Source: Planctomycetota bacterium
GTDB taxonomy: Bacteria; Planctomycetota; UBA1135; UBA2386
Assembly: GCA_025459175.1 (NCBI GenBank)
Contig: JALORC010000015.1
Location: forward strand, 124,001-188,000
Direction of reading: 5' to 3'
DNA length: 64,000 nt
Part shown: piece by piece, positions 44,879 to 53,104 of the stretch
Numbering within the stretch: the first letter of the stretch is position 1
How the letters are laid out: each line of letters starts with the position of its first letter
Notes under the pieces: generated by a model
Database searches by the model: none
The model's input: only the letters and a program-made list of their open reading frames with translations
Told to the model about the DNA's origin: nothing
Translations under genes and position numbers: made by a program

Positions 44879-47800
44879 ATGCGCCTCAAGCGACTGGTCG
44901 CCCGCGGCTTCAAATCGTTCGCCGATCGCACCGAGTTCGAGTTCGACTCGCGGCTGACCGGCATCATCGGGCCCAACGGCTGCGGCAAGTCGAACGTCGT
45001 CGACGCCATCAAGTGGGTGCTCGGCGACCAGCGCGCGAAGAGTCTGCGTGGCACCGAGATGACCGATGTCATCTTCAAGGGCGCCGAGGGTCGCGAGGCG
45101 ATGGGCATGGCGGAGGTGACGATCACCTTCGAGGACCCCGAAGGCCGCCTCGAGGGCCGCACCGAGATCGACATCTCGCGCCGGCTGACGCTCGATCGTG
45201 AGTCGACGTATCTGCTGAACGGGCAGGACGTGCGGCTCAAGGACGTGCGCGACGTGCTGCTCGACACCGGCCTCGGCACGGGTGGTTACTCGGTGATGGA
45301 GCAGGGCCGCATCGATGCGGTGCTGTCGGCCAACCCCGAGGCGCGGCGCGCGATCTTCGAGGAGGCCGCCGGCGTCGCGCGCTTCAAGATCCAGAAGAAG
45401 GAAGCGCTGCGCAAGCTCGAGCGCACCGACCAGAACCTCGCTCGCGTCACCGATCTGCTCGAGGAGCGTTCGCGCCGGATCCGCAGCCTGCGCATCCAGG
45501 CCGGCAAGGCGCGGCGCTGGCAGGAACTGCAGCAGGCGCTGTGCTCGCTGCGCGCGGCGCTGTCGGTGATCGACGGCATCGCGCTGCGGCAGGAACTCGG
45601 CGGGCACGAGACCCGGCTCGCCGATCTGCAGGTCGAACTGGCGACCGCCGAGGACGGCCGCGACGGCACCGCCGACCAGCTCGCGACCGCCGACGACGCG
45701 ATCACGAAGGCCGCGCAGCAGCTGGCGCAGGTGCAGGACGAACTGCGCGCCTGCCAGGGCGAACTGCTGACGCATCGCGAACGCGCCGAGTCGCACAAGC
45801 GCCGCGCCCAGGACCTGCTGGCCGAGCTCGAGCGCGGCCGGCAGCGGGCCCAGGGCCTGGTCGACCAGCGCGACGAACGGTCGGTGTCGCTGACCATCGC
45901 CCGCGACGACCTGGTGGCGAAGGAGAGCGAGCTGATCGAGCTGCACAAGGCGCTCGAGGAGCAGCGGCAGTGCAGCCAGCAGGCGCTGGCCGCGCTGCGC
46001 ACGATGCAGCAACAGCGCGAGACGATCCGCGAGCGGCAGCTCGAGCTGATCCATCGCCGCACGCGCCTGCGCAACGGTGCCGGTGACGCGCAGGCCAAGC
46101 TCGGTGCGGCGCGCGCGCGCGAGCAGCGGCTGCAGGAACGCGCCGGCGTGCTGCGGGCCGAGCAGGCGCGGCTCACCGACGAACTGCAGCGTTGGCGCGG
46201 CGAACTGCAGGACTACGGCACCCGCGAGCGACTGCTCGGCGAACGCGAGCGCACCGCACTCGGCGACCTCGAGGGCGCCGACGCGCAGGCGGCGGCGATG
46301 GCCGAACAGGAATCGGTGCTGCGTCGTGAGCTGACCGAGGTCGAAGGGCGCCGCCAGGCGCTGTCGGCGATGGAGGCCCACATGGAGGGCTTCGACCAGG
46401 GGCCGCGGCACGTGCTGAAGATGCAGCCCGTGGGGCTGCGCGGCCGCCTGCTCGACCTGATCGAGATCGACCTGCAGCACGGGGCCGCGCTCGAGGCGGC
46501 GCTCGGTCCGTACGTGCAGGCGCTGGTGGTCGACACCCGCGAGAACGCGGCGGCGATCGTGCGCCAGCTCGCCGAGCAGCGGCTCGGGCGCGTGCTGTTG
46601 CTGGTCGAGGAAGCGTTCGGCGAGGCGCCGCCGTGTGCGACGTCGTCGTCGCTGCTGAAGCCGCCGACCGGCGTCAGCTACCTGACCGATTTGATCCGCC
46701 ACGTCGTGCACGGCGGCGACGATGCCAGCAGCCGCAAGCTGCTCGGCTGGCTGTTGCGCGGCGTCGTGGTCGCCGACTTCGACATCGCCGACAGCGCCCG
46801 CGCCGACCTGTGCTTCGTGACCCCGGACGGCACCCTGGTGTGCGGTCCGCGCATGGAAGGTGGGGCCTCCGCCGAGGGCCAGTCGGGTCTGGTGGTGCGC
46901 CGGTCGCAGATCGCCGAGCTCGGCACCGCGGTGGCCGCCGTGCAGCAGCGCCTGCAGTCGCAGCAGCAGGGCAAGGACCAGGCCACCGGCCGCGTCGATC
47001 GGCTCAAGCGCGAGTTGAAGGCGATCGGCGATGCGCTGGCGACCGCGCGGCGCGCGATGCAGCAGGCGCACGGTCAGGAGCTGCGGCTCGCCGCGCGCAG
47101 CCAGGACGTCGAGCGCGAGCTCGGCGAACTGGAGCACGAGGCCGCCGAGCTGTCGCACGTGCGCTGCGGTGCGCTCGGCCGGCTCGGCCAGTCGCTGTTC
47201 AACCAGTTCCTGCTGACCCGGCACGAACAGGCGATCAGCGCCGACGAGCAGGGCTTCGGCGATCGCATCCGCGCGGCCGAGCAGGACGCGCAGGCGCAGC
47301 AGCGCGCCGAACAGGAGCTGCGCATCAAGCAGGTGCAGGCCGGCGAGGTGCGCGAGGGGCTGGTGCGTTCGATCCGCATGCACGAGGAGGCGGTGCGCGA
47401 TTTCGAGCGCGCGCTGCAGGAACTCGTCGACCGGCACCAGGATGCCGAGGACGATCGCACCAAGGCGCTGTCGGAACAGGAGCGCCTCGCCGAGCTGGCG
47501 ATGGTGCTCGAGGACCGGCTGGCCGAGCTCGAGGGCCACAAGACCGAGGCGCAGGCCGCGGTCGACCGGGCCCGCAGCGCGCGCGCCCGCGTGCAGCAGG
47601 AGGTGCAGCAGTGGGAGCAGCGGCGCAGCGCCGCCAACGAGGCGCTGACGCAGACGCGGTTGCACCGCGCCGACGTCGACCATCGCTTCCAGCGGCTCGA
47701 GGACCGGTTGCGCGAGGAGACCGGCATCGAGTTGCGGCGCTGTCTCGGCGAGATCGAAGGCATCGGCATCGAGGGCCATGACGCCTACCACGGACCGGTG

Positions 47801-48655
47801 GCGCGGCTCGGCATGGTCGAACAGCTGCTCGGCCCGCCGCTGCCGCCGGCCTACATCGCGGCCTGGTACGGCCTGCAGCGGCTGTGGGAGCAACCCGACT
47901 TCGACCAGGAGCAGGCGCGCAAGGAAGTGCAGGTGTTGCACTCCCAGAAGGAGCGCCTCGGCGCGGTCAACCTCGACGCGGTCAAGGAACTCGACGCCGA
48001 AGAAGGCCAGTTCACGACGCTCGAGCAGGAGGTGCAGGACCTCAAGGACGCGCGCAAGGCGCTGATGGACACGCTGAAGAAGCTCGAGGCGGAGTCGAAG
48101 ACGCTGTTCGAGCAGACCTTCCACGAGGCGCGGAAGAACTTCCAGGAGATCTTCCGCAAGCTGTTCCAGGGCGGCAAGGCCGACATGTTCCTCTCCAACA
48201 CCGAGGAGGACCTGCTCGAGGCCGGCATCGAGATCGTCGCGCAACCGCCCGGCAAGCAGCTGCAGTCGATCAACCTGTTGTCCGGTGGCGAACGGTCGCT
48301 GACCGCGGTCGCGATCCTGTTCGCGCTGTTCAAGGTGCGGCCGAGCCCGTTCTGCATCCTCGACGAGGTCGACGCCGCGCTCGACGAGACCAACGTCGAA
48401 CGCTTCCTGCGCGTGCTGCGCGACTTCACCGCGCAGACGCAGTTCTGCATCGTCACGCACCACAAGCGCACGATGGCGGACTGTCAGGTGCTCTACGGCA
48501 TCACGATGCAGCGGCGGGGCGTGAGCTCGCGCATCGCGGTGTCGCTGCAGGAAGTCGACAGCTTCACCGAGGGTGGGGCGGCGCCGGCGGCGGGCAAGCC
48601 CGATGCCGCGCAGAAGCAACGCATCGCCGGCGAAGAGGCGGTCGGTTTCGGCTGA
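44879..48655 (+). CDS. smc: Chromosome segregation protein SMC
   Basis: The 1258-residue product starts at the ATG at 44879, 4 bp after the previous stop. Walker A is GPNGCGKSN from 31, Q-loop in IKWVLGDQRAKSLRG, then LLDTGLGTGGYSVMEQGRID, a long coiled coil and a hinge at about 510-680 (QPVGLRGRLLDLIE, GVVVADF). The second coiled coil leads to the C-terminal head: LLSGGERSLTAVAILFALF signature and Walker B FCILDEVDAALDETNVERF. The length fits bacterial SMC (about 1170-1260). It works with ScpA/ScpB to compact and segregate chromosomes; those genes are not here. Confidence 0.96.
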   Translation: MRLKRLVARGFKSFADRTEFEFDSRLTGIIGPNGCGKSNVVDAIKWVLGDQRAKSLRGTEMTDVIFKGAEGREAMGMAEVTITFEDPEGRLEGRTEIDISRRLTLDRESTYLLNGQDVRLKDVRDVLLDTGLGTGGYSVMEQGRIDAVLSANPEARRAIFEEAAGVARFKIQKKEALRKLERTDQNLARVTDLLEERSRRIRSLRIQAGKARRWQELQQALCSLRAALSVIDGIALRQELGGHETRLADLQVELATAEDGRDGTADQLATADDAITKAAQQLAQVQDELRACQGELLTHRERAESHKRRAQDLLAELERGRQRAQGLVDQRDERSVSLTIARDDLVAKESELIELHKALEEQRQCSQQALAALRTMQQQRETIRERQLELIHRRTRLRNGAGDAQAKLGAARAREQRLQERAGVLRAEQARLTDELQRWRGELQDYGTRERLLGERERTALGDLEGADAQAAAMAEQESVLRRELTEVEGRRQALSAMEAHMEGFDQGPRHVLKMQPVGLRGRLLDLIEIDLQHGAALEAALGPYVQALVVDTRENAAAIVRQLAEQRLGRVLLLVEEAFGEAPPCATSSSLLKPPTGVSYLTDLIRHVVHGGDDASSRKLLGWLLRGVVVADFDIADSARADLCFVTPDGTLVCGPRMEGGASAEGQSGLVVRRSQIAELGTAVAAVQQRLQSQQQGKDQATGRVDRLKRELKAIGDALATARRAMQQAHGQELRLAARSQDVERELGELEHEAAELSHVRCGALGRLGQSLFNQFLLTRHEQAISADEQGFGDRIRAAEQDAQAQQRAEQELRIKQVQAGEVREGLVRSIRMHEEAVRDFERALQELVDRHQDAEDDRTKALSEQERLAELAMVLEDRLAELEGHKTEAQAAVDRARSARARVQQEVQQWEQRRSAANEALTQTRLHRADVDHRFQRLEDRLREETGIELRRCLGEIEGIGIEGHDAYHGPVARLGMVEQLLGPPLPPAYIAAWYGLQRLWEQPDFDQEQARKEVQVLHSQKERLGAVNLDAVKELDAEEGQFTTLEQEVQDLKDARKALMDTLKKLEAESKTLFEQTFHEARKNFQEIFRKLFQGGKADMFLSNTEEDLLEAGIEIVAQPPGKQLQSINLLSGGERSLTAVAILFALFKVRPSPFCILDEVDAALDETNVERFLRVLRDFTAQTQFCIVTHHKRTMADCQVLYGITMQRRGVSSRIAVSLQEVDSFTEGGAAPAAGKPDAAQKQRIAGEEAVGFG

Positions 48656-48724
48656 TCCCGTTCCGGGACCGACGGCCGCACCCTCGCTGTGGCCCCAGGC
48701 GGCGAGCGCCGATGCAGGCGACGC

Positions 48725-49468
48725 ATGGCGCCGTTGCTGTCGATCGGGGTCGTGGTCGCCACCAGCACGTGGTGGCTCGGTGGTGGCATGCAGGTGGCGC
48801 TGCTGGCGGTGGCTGCAACCGCCGGCAGCGTGTTCGTCATCGGTTGGCGCGCGGCGCGTGGTGCGCTGCCGAAGCCGCCGCTGGCGCAGGCGCTCGGCGA
48901 GCCGGCGCTCGCGGCGGCCGCGAGCCGGCGCGTGGCCGAGCTGCACGCGCTGGGCTTCGAACCGGTCGGGGAAGCGTTCACGGTCAACCAGGCGACGCCC
49001 GGCGTGGTGGTGCCGCTGGTGCATCGCCGCCGCGGGGTGCTGGCGGCGGTCTACGAGTTCCCGGGTGGGCGCAGCAACACCGATCTGGTGACGCCGTTCG
49101 CCGATGGCGGCATGTTGACGACCGCGGCGGTGCACGAAGCGGGGCTGCTGCCATTGCCGGAAGCGATCTGGATGCAGATCGCGGTCGCGGCGCCGGCCGC
49201 CGAACTGCTGCGCCTGCACGAGCAGGGCCTCGCATTCGCGCGCGGTCGCGGGCGCGTGCTCGCAGCGACCGCGACGCTCGATGCGCCCGGCTTCGTTGCG
49301 CTGGTGCTCGACACCCTGCGGCAGCAGCGGGCGCGGTTCGATCGGGCGCCGCTGCGGACCACCGCGGTGATGCTGTGGCGCCTGCTCACCGGCCGGTCCC
49401 CGTACCGGCGACCGGTGCAGGAGCAGCACGGTGGTGGGGCTGGCACGCTGGGGGCCGCCACGACCTGA
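48725..49468 (+). CDS. Hypothetical membrane-anchored protein
   Basis: The 247-residue product starts at the ATG at 48725. Two close hydrophobic helices (MAPLLSIGVVVATSTWWLGG and VALLAVAATAGSVFVIGW) anchor it. A soluble part of about 190 residues follows, with MLTTAAVHEAGLLPLPEAIWMQIAVAA, a central helical stretch, and an Arg-rich end. I do not recognise the family. It follows smc by 69 bp on the same strand and converges on the reverse transcriptase gene 9 bp away. An upstream GTG at 48689 is a possible longer start. Confidence 0.65.
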   Translation: MAPLLSIGVVVATSTWWLGGGMQVALLAVAATAGSVFVIGWRAARGALPKPPLAQALGEPALAAAASRRVAELHALGFEPVGEAFTVNQATPGVVVPLVHRRRGVLAAVYEFPGGRSNTDLVTPFADGGMLTTAAVHEAGLLPLPEAIWMQIAVAAPAAELLRLHEQGLAFARGRGRVLAATATLDAPGFVALVLDTLRQQRARFDRAPLRTTAVMLWRLLTGRSPYRRPVQEQHGGGAGTLGAATT

Positions 49469-49477
49469 TGGCGCCGG

Positions 49478-51106
49478 CTAAGCCGTCTCGTCGCGCCGCA
49501 GCTGCCGCCAGGCGGCGACGAGTGGCTCGGCCTGCTGCGGCGACACCATGCGCACCCACGCCAACATGCCGGCGACATGGTTGGCGAAGTCCGGGTGACC
49601 GTCGCGGTTCTGTGCCTCGAGGCCGGTCTTCGCGGCCTGGTGCAGGATCGCGCGCAATCGCCGTACGGTCTCGCGCGGGATGTGCGGCTGCGCGCCATTG
49701 ACGACGATGCCGGTCACCCGCTGGCAGCTGCTCGGCCGCAGCACCCGCGTCTTCTTCTCGTTGACCGTGAACCCCTCGTCCTGCGCGATGTGCCGGATTC
49801 GCGCCAGCAGGTAGCCGATGCGCGCGAGAGCTTCGGGCTCGGTGGTCGAGAACGACAGGTCGTCGGCGTAGCGCGTGTAGGTGAAGCCGAGCTTGTTGGC
49901 GATGCCCTGGCAACGCGCATCGAGGCGGCGCGCGATCAGGTTGCTCAGCGCGGGGCTCGTCGGCGCGCCTTGCGGCAGGCAACGTGGGCCGGTGGCGACG
50001 TGCAGCGGCCGCCCCGCATACTCGACCAGCCGCCGCGGCGCTTCCGTGCACAACAGCGCGAGGATGGTCGCGGCCGCCGGCGAGTAGCCGAGTTCTTCGA
50101 AACAACCGCGCACACGATGCACGTGGATCGTCGGGAAGAAGTCCTTCAGGTCGCAGTTGACGACCGCCAGCGCCTGCAGGTGCGGCACTGCGTTGCTGAC
50201 CGTGCTGCGGCCCGGCACGAAGCCGTGCGCGGCAGCGTGCGTCGGCACCTTGGCCAGCAGGTTGGCGAGGATCCAGTCCTGCGTCGCGCGCAGGCGCGGC
50301 ATCGGCGCCGCGAGGTCGCGCGTGCCGCCGGAGCGCTTCGGCACCGTGAAGCGCACGTAGTGTGGACGCGCGGTCGCCTCGGCATGGAACGCGAGCCAAC
50401 GCAACTGCGGGATCGGCAACTGCAGGGCCGCGGCGACATCGGCCGGCGTCGCCAGCACCGGCAGGCCGGCGCCGCCGAGTCGCGCGGCGTCGGCGGTGCG
50501 ATCGGCGAGACCCTTCGATACGCCGCGGCCGAGGAACACGATGTCGCCGGCGCGGCGGGCCGCGATCGCGGCGGCACGTTCGGCGCGGCGGCGCGCGGCC
50601 GCGTCCTTCTTCTGCTGTTTGCGCTGCGCTCGCTCGGCGCGATCGTCCTGCACCGCGGCTTCGGCCGCCGCCGCGCCCCCGTCGCGGCGGGGATCGAGCC
50701 GCAGCATCTCGTCGCCGACGCGGTGCATCGCCGCCAGTTCGTCGGCGGACGCGAGGCCGCGGCCGATCATGCCGCGATCGATCAGGTTGGTGCGTTCGTC
50801 GGTCGACGGCGGCACCAGGTCGCGGCGCCCCCACCACGACGCACCACCGAAGATGGACCAGACCGACAGACCGCGCTGGCGCAGCGAACGCTTCAGCTCA
50901 CTGCCGGCGAGCGGCGTCAGGTTGGGTGCCTGCAGGCGCGGACCGATGCCGGCGGCGCGTTCTGGCGCCGCGGGCGGCGTCATCGGCCGCGCGGGGGCCG
51001 CCGAACCGGACGCGATCGGCGCCGGGCGGCCGGGCCGCGCCGTCGGGCGCGGGCGTGGTTTGCCACCGAACAGCAGCTGCAGCAGGCGCTGGATCAGCGA
51101 GATCAA
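49478..51106 (-). CDS. Retron reverse transcriptase (type XIII-like)
   Basis: The 542-residue product starts at a TTG at 51106. The RT core covers about 255-525. Retron hallmarks are present: NAxxH (SNAVPH, near 305), NCDLKDFFPTI, LPQGAPTSPALSNLI, catalytic YADD at 413-416 in YTRYADDLSFS, and VTG in QRVTGIVVNG. The core is preceded by an unusually long N-terminal extension of about 240 residues: a Pro/Arg-rich start, a conserved-looking block (ELKRSLRQRGLSVWSIFGG), and a Lys/Arg/Ala-rich helix near 155-190. It reverse-transcribes the msr-msd RNA encoded 55 bp upstream. The operon with ARM and SWIM proteins matches my recollection of type XIII retrons, which act in phage defence. Confidence 0.92.
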   Translation of the reverse strand: MISLIQRLLQLLFGGKPRPRPTARPGRPAPIASGSAAPARPMTPPAAPERAAGIGPRLQAPNLTPLAGSELKRSLRQRGLSVWSIFGGASWWGRRDLVPPSTDERTNLIDRGMIGRGLASADELAAMHRVGDEMLRLDPRRDGGAAAAEAAVQDDRAERAQRKQQKKDAAARRRAERAAAIAARRAGDIVFLGRGVSKGLADRTADAARLGGAGLPVLATPADVAAALQLPIPQLRWLAFHAEATARPHYVRFTVPKRSGGTRDLAAPMPRLRATQDWILANLLAKVPTHAAAHGFVPGRSTVSNAVPHLQALAVVNCDLKDFFPTIHVHRVRGCFEELGYSPAAATILALLCTEAPRRLVEYAGRPLHVATGPRCLPQGAPTSPALSNLIARRLDARCQGIANKLGFTYTRYADDLSFSTTEPEALARIGYLLARIRHIAQDEGFTVNEKKTRVLRPSSCQRVTGIVVNGAQPHIPRETVRRLRAILHQAAKTGLEAQNRDGHPDFANHVAGMLAWVRMVSPQQAEPLVAAWRQLRRDETA

Positions 51107-51160
51107 GGGTGGGCGCGCAGTGGCGAGTAGGGAAAAGCGAGAGGAAGGCGACCCGAGAAG

Positions 51161-51367
51161 GCACAGCGCCTGACTTCAGACCATGGACCAAGGTCGTTCA
51201 CCCAAGCCGCTGTCGCACCTGTGTGCGGCAAAGGCCTCGGTCCTGCGCTCGGTAGCCGCACACAGGTGCGACAGCGGCAAACCGAACAACGACCTTGGGG
51301 ACGCGTGGGGAGTCAAACGGCATCCGCGGCGGAACGCCGCAGAGGAGTCTCAGACATGGTGCTGTGC
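51161..51367 (-). ncRNA. Retron msr-msd RNA
   Basis: A 207-nt element lies between the SWIM gene stop (51407) and the reverse transcriptase start (51106). Its ends pair: GCACAGC (a1, 51361-51367) with GCTGTGC (a2, 51161-51167). The msr part has a GCGGCG-TTC-CGCCGC hairpin at 51326-51340. The msd part has an outer 11-bp stem (51288-51298 with 51188-51198), then an inner perfect 24-bp stem (51255-51278 with 51206-51229) closing a 25-nt loop. This is the usual order a1-msr-msd-a2. The branching G is expected just after a1 but is not assigned. Position, a1/a2 and the long msd hairpin all fit a retron. Confidence 0.9.
51206..51278. repeat. Perfect 24-bp inverted repeat (msd stem)
   Basis: Arms 51206-51229 and 51255-51278 are exact reverse complements with a 25-nt spacer. 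The central part reads GCACCTGTGTGC. It forms the msd hairpin and would be the double-stranded part of the single-copy DNA (msDNA). Confidence 0.95.
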
Positions 51368-51406
51368 GGACGTACGGGCCTCCTTCCTCTCGTGGAATGT
51401 CATGGT

Positions 51407-53104
51407 TCAGCTCGGCAACCAGCGGGCGACCAGCTGCTGCCAGGGATCGGTGACGGCGCTCGCCGGCGACGTCGCGGTGGCGACCATACGCAGCGCGAGC
51501 AGATGGCGGCAAGGACCATTGCGCAGTCCCGCCCGGCGATGGTGCGAGCAGCCGCACTTGCCGCGCAGCAGCCGCTGGTCGGCGTCGAACAGCACTTCGC
51601 AAGCCTGCTTGCCGACGGTGCCGCTGGCGAACGTGCGATCGGTCGCCAGCACCTCGCGACGATCGACGCGCGCTTCGCCGCGTTCGACGGCGCCACAGGC
51701 CGCGAGCAGCTCGGGACTCGGACCGCCGACATCGGCCTCGCCGAGCGGCTGCGGCAGGATCGAGCGGAACCGGTAGACGCCGGCGGCGAGGTCGAACAGC
51801 ACCTGGCCGGTGCGCGCCAGGTGATCGAGCGCGGTCAACAACTCGGCCGCCGGCAAGCGCGACAACTCGAGCAGCTGGCGGCGGGTCAGGCTGCGGCGCT
51901 GCTGCAGCAGGCCGGCGGTGATCGCGATCGCATCGCGCCCGGCCACCGTCGGCGGCCGCAGCGTGTCGAGCGACGATCCGCGCGTCCAGTCGTTGCTGGT
52001 CCAGCCGGACAGGCCGAGCGTCAGCGTCATCTCGCCCATGCCGACGACCCAGAACGACGGCAGGCCGGTGCCGACCAGGTGCACGGTGATCGAATCGGCG
52101 AGCGGCAGCACGCGCGCCAACACCATCAGCCGGCGGCGGCCCCAGATGCGGATCGGCTCGAGGCTCGGGCCGTCGTGGCGACAGCCATGTGCGACCAGGC
52201 GTTCACCGAACGGTTCCAGCACCACCGCCGGCGGCTGGCCCTCGACCAGTTCGAAGCGCAGCGCGCGCGGCGAACTGCGTTCGCGGTGCCGGCGCAGGAA
52301 CGCGAGCAGCGAGTAGACCAGTTCGCGCGGCAGCCGGATCGTCGTCGCCGGCAGGCCGGCGGCGACCTGCACCTGCATCAGGCCGCGCAGCCAGCCGGCG
52401 GGCAGGTCGATCTTCTCCTCGCGGTAGTCGGCGTTGCCGGCGGTGCGCACCGTGAATCCGGCCGGATCGACCAGGAAACGCGTCTGCCGGTAGGTGCGCA
52501 GCTGCTGGAACTGTTCGTACAGCGCCGGCGAGTAGTCGACGTTGGTGGTGCCGAGCTGCACGCCGGCCGCCGGCGCGAAGCCGTCGTCGCGGCGCACCGA
52601 CAGACAGCCGTAGGCCGACTCGTCGACCGAGAAGCCCTCGAACAGGCAGGCGTCGTCGGCGACCGTGACGATCGGATCGCACGGCGTCAACATGCGCCAC
52701 AGCTCGGGGTCCTCGCGCATCAGCAACCGCGAATACTGGTCGCGTAGCTGCCAGTAGCGTTTGGTCGCCTTGCCGAACTCGCGGCGCAGCTCCGGTGTGA
52801 TGCCGACCGCGGCATCGCCCTGCTGCTGCGCCGCGGTGCGCGCGTCGCGGCGGATCTGCTGTTCGCGCGATTGCTGGCCGGCCCGCCACTGCCGCCACGC
52901 GGTGCGATCCGGTTTGGCCACGCGCAGGTCGCAGACCACGACGTCGTGCAGCGCCGAGATCGCTTCGCGGAAGCGCAGCGGCTGGCGCAACGCTGCATCG
53001 AAGGCAACCGGCTCACGACACAGGTTCGGCGCGAACGACAGCTGGGCGGCGTCGCCGTGCACCGCGAGGCCGGAGCGACCGAGGTAACCGAGCGAGAGGT
53101 TCAC
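51407..53104 (-). CDS. Retron-associated SWIM zinc-finger protein (WHSWIM type)
   Basis: The 565-residue product starts at the GTG at 53104, overlapping the ARM gene stop (GTGA). The C-terminus has a SWIM finger: CGC then, after about ten residues, GPCRHLLALRM (CxC...CxH, near 525-550). Before it are helix-rich segments with winged-helix-like pattern (RRQLLELSRLPAAELLTALDHLARTGQVLFD) and a beta-rich middle. SWIM domains bind nucleic acid or protein. In retron operons such a protein, together with an ARM-repeat protein, is thought to be the effector or its guard. It lies immediately upstream of msr-msd. Confidence 0.85.
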   Translation of the reverse strand: MNLSLGYLGRSGLAVHGDAAQLSFAPNLCREPVAFDAALRQPLRFREAISALHDVVVCDLRVAKPDRTAWRQWRAGQQSREQQIRRDARTAAQQQGDAAVGITPELRREFGKATKRYWQLRDQYSRLLMREDPELWRMLTPCDPIVTVADDACLFEGFSVDESAYGCLSVRRDDGFAPAAGVQLGTTNVDYSPALYEQFQQLRTYRQTRFLVDPAGFTVRTAGNADYREEKIDLPAGWLRGLMQVQVAAGLPATTIRLPRELVYSLLAFLRRHRERSSPRALRFELVEGQPPAVVLEPFGERLVAHGCRHDGPSLEPIRIWGRRRLMVLARVLPLADSITVHLVGTGLPSFWVVGMGEMTLTLGLSGWTSNDWTRGSSLDTLRPPTVAGRDAIAITAGLLQQRRSLTRRQLLELSRLPAAELLTALDHLARTGQVLFDLAAGVYRFRSILPQPLGEADVGGPSPELLAACGAVERGEARVDRREVLATDRTFASGTVGKQACEVLFDADQRLLRGKCGCSHHRRAGLRNGPCRHLLALRMVATATSPASAVTDPWQQLVARWLPS

